From assembly GCF_042652345.1 (NCBI RefSeq), contig NZ_JBHSJJ010000017.1, positions 73,090-137,089 on the forward strand: a DNA stretch of 64,000 nucleotides, given 5' to 3'. A program made the translations under genes and the position numbers. The notes under the pieces were generated by a model. The model worked only from the letters and a program-made list of their open reading frames with translations, did not search any database and was not told the DNA's origin. This document shows positions 26,613 to 36,500 of the stretch, one piece after another (position 1 is the stretch's first letter; each line of letters starts with the position of its first letter). Source of the stretch: Negadavirga shengliensis. GTDB taxonomy: Bacteria; Bacteroidota; Bacteroidia; Cytophagales; Cyclobacteriaceae.

Positions 26613-26987
26613 ATGAAGTTACGCATTCATAAAAACAGTGTCCGCCTTAGGCTGTCGCAAACGGAAGTAGACCGAATAGGTAAGGGGCTTCCTGTTAAAG
26701 AGTCACTGGTTTTACCTGGAGGAGATACAAATGTGCTTTCCTACTGGCTTCAAACGGATGATAAAGCACAGGAAATCGGTGTCCAATTTGCGGAAAATAC
26801 GATTCTTGTAACCGTGCCGCCTGCGCTGGCGTCTTCTTGGGCTTTTTCCGATCAGGTGGGTATGGAAAGTAACTTTCGAATCGCAGATGATCATGAGCTT
26901 TATCTTCTTATAGAAAAGGATTTTCAATGCCTTCACAAAAGACCCGGTGAAGATGAAAGTGATAATTTCCCACATCCTGAGAAATAA
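26613..26987 (+). CDS. Small conserved protein, DUF7009-like
   Basis: The protein has 124 residues from the ATG at 26613 (MKLRIHKNSVRLRLSQTEVD). An upstream in-frame ATG at 26397 lies inside the preceding gene and is unlikely. The opening 'basic strand + RLRLSQTEV', the central ILVTVPPALASSWAFSDQVG and the ending LIEKDFQCLHKRPGEDESDNF match a family of short cytoplasmic proteins of unknown function in Bacteroidota. Its place at the end of the nitrate cluster, 170 bases after the rubredoxin fusion, suggests a connection to that pathway or to molybdenum enzymes, which is only inferred. Confidence 0.65.
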   Translation: MKLRIHKNSVRLRLSQTEVDRIGKGLPVKESLVLPGGDTNVLSYWLQTDDKAQEIGVQFAENTILVTVPPALASSWAFSDQVGMESNFRIADDHELYLLIEKDFQCLHKRPGEDESDNFPHPEK

Positions 26988-27335
26988 AAAGGGTGTGTAG
27001 AAGGTGTTTTCAGGTAGCCTTAATCCCCGATTTTTACTATATATTCGATTTTTTTAACACTATAGCTCTCGTTTGCGCTAAAAATTGTCCGGGAACTTCT
27101 TCTTTTTGACTGAAAGATAATAACTTTGGAGCGGTATCCACTGAGTGCCACCCTAAATAGGGTGGAGTAGCATCCGGTATCCGATGAATAGGGGAAATTC
27201 ACTATTTTCCCTGAATTGCTTTCTGTTTTCTAAGCAGAAATTTTTTGTTTATGGTTATGTGTTTTGAAAAAACTTAAAGACGACGAACCTATCCAAAGCT
27301 GGATCAATGAACTGTTTCAATTATAATATATTGAC
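26988..27335. other. Gap with a perfect palindrome
   Basis: No gene is supported. CCACCCTA-AA-TAGGGTGG (27148-27165) is a perfect inverted repeat with an almost closed spacer, and the octamer CGGTATCC flanks it on both sides (near 27132 and 27175). It could be an operator for the PAS sensor gene or a short hairpin; there is no T run for termination. Confidence 0.4.
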
Positions 27336-29030
27336 ATGTATTCTGGAAATTCATTAATAAGTATAGGTTTAGTATTTTTTCCGGCCTTACTTAATATTTC
27401 ACTTTTAATTTATCTGTTTGCAAAATTTCCCAGAAATGCCACCATAAATATTTTCGCCTTGTTTTTGATAGCGATGATTTTTTGGCAGGTGGAAGAAGTT
27501 ATTCTCCGGTTCGAATTGAATATAGAGGAGGTCAGAAGAGTAGATCAAATACTGTCAATAGGCTGGATGGCTGTGGGACCCCTGTTTTTCCATTTTACGG
27601 TACTGTATACCAGGGTCGAGTTTGTCCGGAGCCGTTATTTTTATTTTTTGACTTACGGCGCCTATTTGTTTTTCTACATAAGTTACCATTCCAATCCGGT
27701 TCCTACAGAGTTTATATACCAAGAATTTTGGGGTTATTTTCCTTCAGTGAGGGAAGCCTCCTTAGACCTGGGACACAGGGTATGGATTGCAGCAATGGTT
27801 TTTTTGGGCATTATATTCATGTACCGTTATGCCAGTAGAAAAGATCTGGAGCAGATCTATCGGAACCAGGCCAAAATGATTCTGATAGGCATTTCTTTGC
27901 CGGCGGTTTTCGGAGTCTATTCCCACATTCTACTGCCCATGCTTTCGATGCCTGATATTCCTTTGACAGCTACTTTGATGACGGCCATACCGATAGTAAC
28001 CATCATCAGTTTGTCCAGATATAACTTGTTCAATTACTTTGAAAACTTGATAGTGGAGGACCTGCTCGTCAAATTGGATGTTATCATCATTTTGATCAAC
28101 AGTTCTTATCAGATCATATATATGAATCCCCTGGCCAAGCGGCTATTTGGCAGAGAAGGAGACCATCTGAATTTTTTTTCTATAAACACCATATTACATC
28201 GGAAACCCGGAGAATCTGAAGAGAAGGGGCCATCGTTGGCCGAACTGTTGCCTTTCCAACAGAATATTAAAGGACTGAGGTTGGATTTTTTATCAAATAA
28301 AGAAGAAATAGTTCCCGTCCTGCTTTCAACCCAGGTCATCAAAAATAATTTTTATTCCAACCATACGATGCTTTTGGGGTATGACCTGTCGGAAATCAAC
28401 AGGTACGAGGAAGAACTGAGGGTTTTTAACGAAAAATACAACTTGCTGCTGAAAGCAACAAATGAAGCCGTTTTTGATGTGGATGCCAAAACCGGGCTTT
28501 TGAACTGGGGAGGGGGGTATCAAGCTTTTTTTGGCCATTTTCCAGCTAACTTGCCCCGCACCGTTGAGGAATTTTGTCATAAGATTCATAAAGATGACCT
28601 TGAGAGATTCCAATCAATTGTTTCCAGAATGGAAAAAAGGGAAAAGAATGTACTGAACCTTGAATACCGTTTACAATCACACGGCGGTGGTTATCTGTAT
28701 GTCTTACAACGGTCTTATGTAGTGTTTGATCCAACGGGTAACCCTATCAGGATAGTGGGCGCATTAAAAGATGTGACTCAGGAAAAGGAACACTTGAGGG
28801 AATTGACCAGGAAAAATGAAAAGCTTAAAGAAATTGCCTGGATTCAGTCCCATGAGGTAAGGAGGCCCCTGAGCAATATTTTGGGATTGATAGACATGTT
28901 GTGTATGGATTCCCGCATTTCGGAAAAAGAAAAGAAAGTATTGTTCGATGCGCTTAAAAAATCCGGTGTTGAACTGGACCGGATTATTCACCGGATTGTG
29001 GAAAAATCCACCAATTTAAAGGGGGAATAA
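27336..29030 (+). CDS. Multi-helix membrane PAS sensor with HisKA box but no ATPase domain
   Basis: The 564-aa protein has about seven membrane helices in residues 1-235 (a histidine-kinase 7TM-type sensor region), then two PAS domains (about 245-370 and 380-495), the second ending VGALKDVTQEKEHL. A dimerisation and phospho-acceptor helix follows with His506 in IQSHEVRRPLSNILGLI. Only 58 residues remain after His506, enough for the two-helix HisKA hairpin but not for the HATPase domain of about 120 residues. The stop codon TAA at 29028 is followed by non-coding DNA with no ATPase motifs, so this is not a frameshift. Such kinases could receive phosphate from another kinase or act as signalling scaffolds. 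Confidence 0.85.
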   Translation: MYSGNSLISIGLVFFPALLNISLLIYLFAKFPRNATINIFALFLIAMIFWQVEEVILRFELNIEEVRRVDQILSIGWMAVGPLFFHFTVLYTRVEFVRSRYFYFLTYGAYLFFYISYHSNPVPTEFIYQEFWGYFPSVREASLDLGHRVWIAAMVFLGIIFMYRYASRKDLEQIYRNQAKMILIGISLPAVFGVYSHILLPMLSMPDIPLTATLMTAIPIVTIISLSRYNLFNYFENLIVEDLLVKLDVIIILINSSYQIIYMNPLAKRLFGREGDHLNFFSINTILHRKPGESEEKGPSLAELLPFQQNIKGLRLDFLSNKEEIVPVLLSTQVIKNNFYSNHTMLLGYDLSEINRYEEELRVFNEKYNLLLKATNEAVFDVDAKTGLLNWGGGYQAFFGHFPANLPRTVEEFCHKIHKDDLERFQSIVSRMEKREKNVLNLEYRLQSHGGGYLYVLQRSYVVFDPTGNPIRIVGALKDVTQEKEHLRELTRKNEKLKEIAWIQSHEVRRPLSNILGLIDMLCMDSRISEKEKKVLFDALKKSGVELDRIIHRIVEKSTNLKGE

Positions 29031-29138
29031 AATGCTTTCCGGAACCCGGTTTTTCGTTTAATTGGAAATCATTAATGACCGACCCAGGTAAATCAAGGGG
29101 GTAGTGCTTTCCACCCAGCAAATAAAATAGTAATCCCG

Positions 29139-29900
29139 CTATTCGTTCAGGAGGAAGGGTTTCTGGGGATTGTAGAGATCATGGTCCACATCTCCAACCG
29201 CTCCTTCCACCTTGCCCCGATCGCTGCGTTGCCAGATCAACCAACCTTTTTCCTGCCAGATGGGTGGGATTTTGGGTTTTTCCACTCCATATTCAGCAAT
29301 CCACAATTCATAATTCGTGAATTCTGAATGGTTTAGATATTGTTCCCCAAAGGGGTGGTTTGTATAGATAATGGGCTTGACATCCAGCTTGTTTTCCACT
29401 TCCTTGAGCCAGGTCAACACCTCTTTCTGAAAGCTGGGTACATCCACAGCTCCCTTCAGGCCCCCTTGCTCCAAGTCAAGCACAGGAGGCAGGTTTCCGG
29501 AATGATAATCCACCACAGAGACAAAATGAGCAGCCTGCTCTTTGGCATCCTCATTAGAGGTGAAAAAATGGTAGGAACCGTGTAGCAGATTTACTGCTTG
29601 CGCGCCTGCTTTGTTTTTTAAATATTTTGGGTCTTTATAAGTGCTTCCCTGAGTGGCTTTGTCATAAACAAAACTTACCTGCGCATCTTTGATCTTTTGC
29701 CAATCAATATCTCCTTGAAAATGCGACACATCTATTCCAAGAATAACTGAGTCGGCGGTGACGTTTCCGATATGAGAAGGGTTTTCTGTACTTTTTACTT
29801 CTGTAACAGAGGATTTTTGTGGAGTGGATGAACGCCCTTTGGAGTTGCAGGAGATAATTGTAACCCAAAAAAGCAAAAGCAATATTCTGTGTGCATTCAT
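29139..29900 (-). CDS. GH25 family lysozyme, lipoprotein
   Basis: The 253-aa protein has a lipoprotein signal with Cys at about residue 19 (TIISCNSKG) and a linker rich in Ser and Thr. The GH25 barrel starts with ILGIDVSHFQGDIDW, contains SFVYDKATQGSTYKDPKY and PPVLDLEQGG, and closes with GDVDHDLYN; the acidic residues in DVSHFQGDIDW and LDLEQ are the catalytic ones. GH25 enzymes cleave the muramic acid-glucosamine bond of peptidoglycan. Its start codon overlaps the stop of the upstream membrane protein gene by four bases, so the two are co-translated. Confidence 0.88.
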   Translation of the reverse strand: MNAHRILLLLFWVTIISCNSKGRSSTPQKSSVTEVKSTENPSHIGNVTADSVILGIDVSHFQGDIDWQKIKDAQVSFVYDKATQGSTYKDPKYLKNKAGAQAVNLLHGSYHFFTSNEDAKEQAAHFVSVVDYHSGNLPPVLDLEQGGLKGAVDVPSFQKEVLTWLKEVENKLDVKPIIYTNHPFGEQYLNHSEFTNYELWIAEYGVEKPKIPPIWQEKGWLIWQRSDRGKVEGAVGDVDHDLYNPQKPFLLNE

Positions 29901-30853
29901 GTCAGGTTCTTTTTTGAGGAGGTATTTGTGATACTTTTGAGTTCTTCAAGTTTTGAGTTGATCTCGCTGCTGGCCTTTCCGTATCCAAATAGCCGCTTCA
30001 ACCAAAGGGAAAACAGGTACCAAAATAAAACGGGAAGTCCCACGAAAACAATCAAGATATTTGCCAGCATCGCAACGGTCAATCCCAGCGCATGATCGCC
30101 GGCAAAGCGAAGTAAGTCAAGGAGTTCTCTGCCGAGTTTTTCCACTTCTTCTTCTACGTGGTAGGTTGTCTTGACGATCTCGTCTTCCGCCTTATCCAGG
30201 AAGTTGAGTTTACCCCCATGTCTGCTTTTTTGTCTGCTTTCCAAAGTATCCAATTTGGCTTGATGGGTGTTTTTTTTGGTATTTATCGAATCCTTTGTCA
30301 CGGAGAGATACGTCTTAAGGTCACTGCCCAAATCGAGGTTCATCTGATGGGCAGCTCCAGACATAAACTGCGTGTAGACGCTTAACCCCGGCGAAATGAT
30401 CAATCCCAAAACCAATAACTTGAAGCTTAAACTGCGCAGCGGAGGAATCAACATACCTACAAAAAGCACGGCTAAAATGGCTTTAAAAACCCACCATTGG
30501 CTAAATTTCAGCAAGGTATATTGGAGAAGTAAGAGGAGATAGGAAAAATTGAGATAGGATAAAAGTTTGTCAAAATCCCTCTGGTAAGTACTGGCCCAGG
30601 ATTTTAGGAAAGGGATACTTTCCGCCAGAGGAATGCTCAATGTTTCAATCTCCTGAAGGATCAATATGCTTTCCGCAATTTCTTTTGCAGCTTTTTCCTC
30701 GAAATCAATTGCACTTGGATAAAACAGGTTACTGAATGAAACCAGGATAAGCAATCCTAGAATGACCAAGGTAGCTATCTGCTTTTTGTTTAATCTCACT
30801 GTAAAAATTTTAGGGTCAAAACATCTTCTGATAACGGATGTGTTTTCCGGCAA
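29897..30853 (-). CDS. Four-helix membrane protein coupled to a GH25 lysozyme
   Basis: The 318-aa protein has hydrophobic helices at about residues 26-44, 101-120, 124-155 and 255-285. A charged coiled segment lies between them (about 175-250, with KKNTHQAKLDTLESRQKS and EEEVEKLGRELLDLL). I do not recognise a family. Its last bases (29897-29900) overlap the start of the lysozyme gene (ATGA type), which implies a shared role at the envelope, perhaps in peptidoglycan remodelling; that is inference. The start at 30853 gives a cytoplasmic N-terminus of about 25 residues. Confidence 0.7.
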   Translation of the reverse strand: MPENTSVIRRCFDPKIFTVRLNKKQIATLVILGLLILVSFSNLFYPSAIDFEEKAAKEIAESILILQEIETLSIPLAESIPFLKSWASTYQRDFDKLLSYLNFSYLLLLLQYTLLKFSQWWVFKAILAVLFVGMLIPPLRSLSFKLLVLGLIISPGLSVYTQFMSGAAHQMNLDLGSDLKTYLSVTKDSINTKKNTHQAKLDTLESRQKSRHGGKLNFLDKAEDEIVKTTYHVEEEVEKLGRELLDLLRFAGDHALGLTVAMLANILIVFVGLPVLFWYLFSLWLKRLFGYGKASSEINSKLEELKSITNTSSKKNLT

Positions 30854-30896
30854 ACATTCTTATATGCTGAGTGTAAGCCGGGATTGTTCCATTTTC

Positions 30897-31049
30897 TTAC
30901 AGCCAAACAACAACAGATTCGGCCGTTTGTAAACCTGGTGTAATTAAGCTGTTGATTGCCATACCCGCAACGCGGTCTTCAGGGTCTTCCCGATTTAACC
31001 AAAATGCGGATTCCAAAGGACGGATTGACTTGAATTCATATTTTTGCAT
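30897..31049 (-). CDS. Small 50-aa protein of unknown function
   Basis: An ATG at 31049 opens a 50-codon frame that begins MQKYEFKSIRPLESAFWLN and ends TAESVVVWL before a TAA. Composition is protein-like, with a charged centre (NREDPEDRV) and a hydrophobic end. It is upstream of and co-directional with the membrane protein/lysozyme pair, 44 bases before that start. No family is recognised. It may be a genuine small protein or a remnant. Confidence 0.4.
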   Translation of the reverse strand: MQKYEFKSIRPLESAFWLNREDPEDRVAGMAINSLITPGLQTAESVVVWL

Positions 31050-31597
31050 TTCAGATTAAAATAAATGTTTATTGTGTAAAAATTGATATGAATGAAATTT
31101 TATTTTATAATATCCATATAAATATAGTTATTATTATTTGATTCATAGCACTCCTGATAAGTATTTTTTCATTTAAACAACAGATAAGTATCGCATATGC
31201 CAAAAAGGACAGAAGGGTTTTCACTAACTTGGTATAAGCTGAAATACGGATAAAACACGGATAAAACACCGATTCAATATGGATTTCTATAAACTCAGAG
31301 TTTACACGTTCCTGACCCGCCTCAGGGACATTATACCCTCACACCGCTAGTGTCCTGGGAATATCTAAGGGACAGGGAAGGATCAAGAAACTGGACCCTA
31401 TTCACTTCTCTGCTTACAGGTACACAGGCAGGTAGAAACTGATTAGCAGGCACAATTCGCTTATCTGCTCAATCGTAAAAGGATGAAGGGTTTACTGTTA
31501 TCTTAACTAAAATTTTTATAAATAAAAATAATCTTTAAAAAATTTTTTTATTATTATTTTTTTATTAAATTTCAAGTTACAAAGTCTGACGAAAAGC
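31050..31597. other. AT-rich gap before the ECF sigma gene with a tandem repeat
   Basis: No gene is visible in 548 bases. An 11-base unit ACGGATAAAAC is repeated directly at 31246-31256 and 31257-31267, followed by a partial third copy (ACCGAT). The last 100 bases are very AT-rich (runs of T and A at about 31510-31565) and probably contain the promoter of the sigma gene. Confidence 0.45.
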
Positions 31598-32170
31598 ATG
31601 ATCTCTCCCCAAACAAGTTCCGTTACGGAATTGACCGCCGCGTGGTGGCAAGGTCTCAGAAAGGGCGACAAAGCCTCATTGGAGGCCATCTACCGCCGGT
31701 TTTCTGACGACATGTACCGGTATGGCATGGCCTTGAAGTACGAACACAATGTTATCCTGGATTGCATTCAGGAGGTTTTCATTGACTTGTGGAGATACCG
31801 CGAAAACCTCAGTTCCAACGTGAACGTCCGGCTTTATCTTTTCAAATCGCTTACCAACAAGATCTATCATTTTCACCAAAAGGAAAAACAAAGCAGGCTG
31901 GCCCCCCTGGATGAGAGCCATATTACCCTGTTTCTGGTGGCGTCGCATGAAAGCGAACTGATAGAGAAACAGCGGAATGAGGATTTTGTAGGTCAACTGC
32001 AAAAGGCGCTTTCCGGACTTCCCATAAGACAGAAAGAGGTCATCCAGCATATTTTTTTTGAAAATCATTCGTACGAAGAAACCTCCTTTCTGATGTCCGT
32101 AACGGTGCGGACCGTCTATAACCTGGCCTGGAAGGCCATTTCCAACATCAAAAAAAGCATTCTTCTGTAG
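31598..32170 (+). CDS. ECF sigma-70 factor of a SusCD unit
   Basis: The 190-aa protein contains region 2 (about residues 25-95, with YRRFSDDMYRYGMALKY and DCIQEVFIDLWRYRENL) and region 4 (about 125-185, with LSGLPIRQKEVIQHIFFENHSYEE and VRTVYNLAWKAISNIKKS). This is the Bacteroidota ECF sigma type that is paired with FecR-like anti-sigma proteins. It is expected to direct transcription of the SusC/SusD genes downstream once a signal from the outer membrane transporter has been passed through the anti-sigma factor. The FecR gene starts 108 bases later. Confidence 0.92.
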   Translation: MISPQTSSVTELTAAWWQGLRKGDKASLEAIYRRFSDDMYRYGMALKYEHNVILDCIQEVFIDLWRYRENLSSNVNVRLYLFKSLTNKIYHFHQKEKQSRLAPLDESHITLFLVASHESELIEKQRNEDFVGQLQKALSGLPIRQKEVIQHIFFENHSYEETSFLMSVTVRTVYNLAWKAISNIKKSILL

Positions 32171-32278
32171 TTATATAGCCTGCATCTAGCGGGGCATGAG
32201 TCGCCGGCACAATTTTTTTTTTATTCAGGCAGGTAAAACCAGCACTTTCCGTACTTATATAATTGTAAGAAAATAAGT

Positions 32279-33373
32279 ATGGATATTTCCGAATATAAAG
32301 TAGAGGATTTTGTCTTGGATCCTGATTTTAAAAAATGGGTACTGAATCCAGATAGAGAAACCAATATTATATGGGAGAAGTGCCTTGAGGATTACCCGGA
32401 AAAAGTGGACCAAGTAAAAGTGGCCAGAGAAATTCTGATCAACCTCAATGTGAAAACCAGAAAGCTGCAGACGGCTGATAAGGAAGGGTTATGGCGCGCG
32501 ATCAGCGGTAAACTGGAAGAAGAAGCACCCGGGGTAGGGCCCGCCGCCAAGACCGTTCCTATCGGTATCCAAGGAACCATCCGGAGAATCGAAAAACGGG
32601 TGTATATCAGCCGGCAAAATCATTGGGCAGCTAAGGTAGCTTCTGTGGCGCTTTTGGTTTTTGCTTTAGGGGCGGCATTTTCGCTGTACTTTGATAAACC
32701 CCTTGGTGAAGAAAAACAACTTAAGCCGGAAGTCATGGTACATGCCACCAGTCCCGGCGTAAAATCAAGCCTCACTTTGTCGGACGGTACCAAGGTGATC
32801 CTTAATTCCGGCAGTAAACTTTCCTATGTGAAAAACTTCTCCTCCGGCGAAAGGGAGGTTTTTCTTGAGGGAGAAGCTTTTTTTGATGTATACCGGGACG
32901 AGGCGAGGCCCTTCAGGGTGTACACAGGTGAGGTGGTGACGACCGTCCTGGGTACCAGTTTCAACGTGAGCACACGCGATGGAGAAATGATAAGCGTGGC
33001 GCTGGTGAGTGGTAAAGTATCCGTAAAAAGCAGCCGGTCTGATACGGGTGAAATGTTACTGGAAAAAGGAGAAATGGCCCTGGTTTCTACGAATGATTTC
33101 TCTATGAAAAAGAAGGTTTTCAGCGAGGAGCAGGTCATCGGTTGGACCAAAGGAATGATTGTGTTTGACAGGACTCCCATGCAGGAGGCCTTTGCTATAC
33201 TGGAAAACTGGTATGGGGTGGAAATTGTGCTGGCCGGCAATATCCCATCCAGTTTGGTGTTTTCCGGAAAATTCAAGGAAGAAACCCTGGCCAATATTTT
33301 AAGGGGACTATCCTATTCCTGGGAATTTGATTATACCATCCGGGATGATCAAGTAAAGATCCATTTCAAATAG
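32279..33373 (+). CDS. FecR-family anti-sigma factor
   Basis: The 364-aa protein has a cytoplasmic anti-sigma segment (residues 1-115), one membrane helix (about 120-141, VASVALLVFALGAAFSLYF), and a periplasmic FecR domain (HATSPGVKSSLTLSDGTKVIL through TTVLGTSFNVST), ending with a DUF4974 domain (EAFAILENWYGVEIVLA). It should hold the neighbouring ECF sigma factor inactive until the N-terminal STN domain of the SusC protein touches the FecR domain. The three consecutive genes (sigma, FecR, STN-SusC) are the complete cell-surface signalling chain. Confidence 0.92.
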   Translation: MDISEYKVEDFVLDPDFKKWVLNPDRETNIIWEKCLEDYPEKVDQVKVAREILINLNVKTRKLQTADKEGLWRAISGKLEEEAPGVGPAAKTVPIGIQGTIRRIEKRVYISRQNHWAAKVASVALLVFALGAAFSLYFDKPLGEEKQLKPEVMVHATSPGVKSSLTLSDGTKVILNSGSKLSYVKNFSSGEREVFLEGEAFFDVYRDEARPFRVYTGEVVTTVLGTSFNVSTRDGEMISVALVSGKVSVKSSRSDTGEMLLEKGEMALVSTNDFSMKKKVFSEEQVIGWTKGMIVFDRTPMQEAFAILENWYGVEIVLAGNIPSSLVFSGKFKEETLANILRGLSYSWEFDYTIRDDQVKIHFK

Positions 33374-33421
33374 ACTTAAACCCATTGATGCCTATGAAGA
33401 AAAAAAACTCCTGAAAACAAA

Positions 33422-33449
33422 AGGCAGGTGACTGTGACATCACCCGCCT
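33422..33449 (+). promoter_or_regulatory. Hairpin between FecR and SusC genes
   Basis: AGGCAGGTGA (33422-33431) pairs with TCACCCGCCT (33440-33449) around an 8-base loop, with a single mismatch. The following bases (GAATCATCTTT) contain only a weak T run. It may attenuate or process the transcript and so set the ratio of regulator to transporter. Confidence 0.4.
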
Positions 33450-33550
33450 GAATCATCTTTCATCTGGAAAGCAAACGACCAAATCCACTGTTCCAGATAA
33501 ACATTTTATAACACTGTCCTTTGGACAGCATACAAAACCTATGTAAAGAT

Positions 33551-36500
33551 ATGAAAAATGAAACAGTATTACTTCTAATACGCATGACCAAAACATTTAT
33601 CCATGCGCTGATCCTTCAATGCATGACCATGACGCTCCTCTTTGCTTGGAACGGCACGGCCCAGGTGAAGAGTATTGATAAAATCATGATCCAATTGGAG
33701 ATCGATAACTTATCCGTGGAAAACGCCTTTAGCCGGATTGAGAAAGAGACAGGGTTCAATTTCGTCTTTGCCCAAAAGGACGTCAGTGGATTGGAAACGG
33801 TAAGCACGAACGGAAAAAACAAGTCGCTTTATGATTTGCTCGTGGATATCGCCATGCAAACGCCTTTGGAGTTCAAGCAGGTGAATAACAATATCCATGT
33901 AAAAAGGACAAAGAGCGGGAGAAGGGCCGCTCCTCAGAACGCGGTGATCATCAATGTAGATGTCCGGGGAACCGTCGCCGATGCTTCAGGAGAGCCTATG
34001 CCCGGTGTGACGGTGTCCGTACCGGGTACATCCATAGGCACGGTCACGGACTTAGACGGCCGGTTTACACTATCGGTGCCTGAAGGATCTTCTTTGGCCT
34101 TCTCCTATATCGGATTCAGGACGGAAATAGTACCCGTGGATGGCAGGACGGAATTCAACATCGTCCTGGAAGAAGATGTATCCGCTTTAGGTGAGGTGGT
34201 GGTGACTGCCTTTGGCGTTCCCAGGGACGAAAGGGCCTTGGGTTATGCCACGGCTACCATCAAATCCGATGAACTGATAAAGGTAGGAACGCCTAACTTT
34301 GCGACTGCTCTATATGGAAAGGCTCCCGGTGTCCGCATCCAGGCCGGCGCCGGTGGTGCCACTTCTGCGGTAAACATTCAGATCCGGGGAATCAACTCTA
34401 TCTTAGGTCGAAACCAACCTCTGATTATTCTGGACGGTGTACCTATCCGGAATGAGGAGGTCAGGAACAACGACTACTGGTCAGACCAGAGATTAAGGGG
34501 TAACGGTCTGTTGGACATCAACCCTGAGGATATCGAGAACATATCCATCCTGAAAGGTGCCTCTGCGGCCGCTTTATATGGATCTGAAGCGGTTAACGGG
34601 GTGGTCATGATCACGACGAAGAAAGGCGCCGCCGGTGTGAAGGGGTTTGCTGTAGATTTCAATGCCAGTTATGCCGTGGATAAAATCGCTTATCTCCCGA
34701 GGTACCAAAACGTGAGGGGACCGGGCGGACCAAGTCATGTATTTAGTCTGGGACAGGATGACGATGGCTTTATTCGTTACGATGGCAATATCAGGGGGTT
34801 GGCCAATACAACCCTCAATTTTGGGCCGGAGTTTGACGGCCAGCCTGTTATGAGCTGGGATGGGCAGATGAGGCCTTATGTGGCGCAGGAAAACAATTAC
34901 GCCGCGTTGTTTAACAATCCGGCCAGTTCTCAGGTCAATGTGGCAATTTCCAATTCAACGGAAAATGCGGATATACGCTTGTCTCTTACCAGGCAGGATA
35001 ACGAGGCACTGAGCCTCAATTCGAAAAACAGCAAGAACATCGCCAACTTCAACTCCACTTTCCGGGTTTCCAAAAGGGTGACGACGGACCTGATGGTCAA
35101 CTATATCAACCAAAACACCGCGAATCGCCCCTATTCGGTGGACAGGATGATCAACAACTTTACGGGTATGATGACCCGGTTTGACAACGGCGCCTGGTAT
35201 TTGGACAGGTACCAGACGAGCAGGGGCTACAGGTTCGTAACCGGTACCGGCCAGAGCATCACACCAGAGGAAAACATCATACGCAACGGGTTTCTTGGTG
35301 ATATCGCCGATTATGTATGGAGGGTTAATAGACACCGTTCTTCTGAATTGAGCAACAGGGTAATCGGAAGCTTGACCAACAGTGTGCGGATTACGGATGA
35401 GTTGAGCTTGCGTGCCAGGATTTCCACAGATTATACTTACAGGTATTCAGAAGACAGGTTTGCTACTGAACGTCCTTTGGCCTTTGGGCCGTCCGGTGCC
35501 TTTGGCATGGGTACGGAGGTATTTAGCATCCTGTATGGAGACGTGTTGCTTTCCTACCGGAAAGAACTGACCGATGAAGTGACATTAACGGCAACAGCCG
35601 GTTATACTGCCAGAAAAGAAACCTTTTCAAGGGTCACCAGAAGTACCAATGGCGGGCTGAGTACCGAGAATTTATTTGATGTCGTCGCTTCAGCAAACCT
35701 GCCCAATAACAGCTCAACCAGGACATTTAATGTGTTGGACGCAACCTTGGGCACACTGAATTTGGATTACAAGGGGATTTGGTATGTGGAAGGAACGATC
35801 AGAAGGGATAGGATCTCCGTCATGCATCCCGACAACAACACGCTTTATTACCCCTCCGCCAACACGAGCTTTATTTTGTCAGACGCGGTCGAAATGCCCC
35901 ATTTTATCAGCGCAGCCAAACTGAGAGGTTCATGGGGTATCGTGGGCAATTATCCCGATATATATCGGGCAAATATTGCCTATACGCAAAATACACTCGG
36001 AACACAACAGCCCGGAGGAGCCAATGTATTGTACACCCTGATTCCAGGTAACTTTGGCAATGATGGCATCAGACCCGAAGAAAAACACGAATTTGAGGTG
36101 GGCTTGAACATGAAGTTTGCCCAGGACAGGTTTGGTTTTGATGTGTCCTATTACAATGCGCAGATCAGAGATCAAATATTAGACCTTACCTTACCCTGGT
36201 CTGCCGGTGCAGGAAGTGTGTTGACCAATATTGGTACACTTAGGAACAAAGGGATAGAGGCCAGCTTGTACGGTAACGTTCTTAGGCGCACTGGCGGATT
36301 AAACTGGGATGTCACCGTCAACCTGGCCAGGAACCGCAACATCGTGGAGAAACTTACCGATAATGCCACGGAGATTTTGCACGCCGACTATGATGGCAAT
36401 GCCGCGCAATTGCGCTCCACGGTGGGACAACCCATGGGAGACTTCTATGCCAGACCCGTTGAGACCAATGCCAGCGGACAGAAGATCGTACAGCCAAATG

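Noticed and set aside
27264..27326. 20-codon frame from a TTG (LKKLKDDEPIQSWINELFQL) just before the PAS sensor gene
   Set aside because: Too short to judge, with no ATG and no repeated context; possible leader peptide but unsupported.
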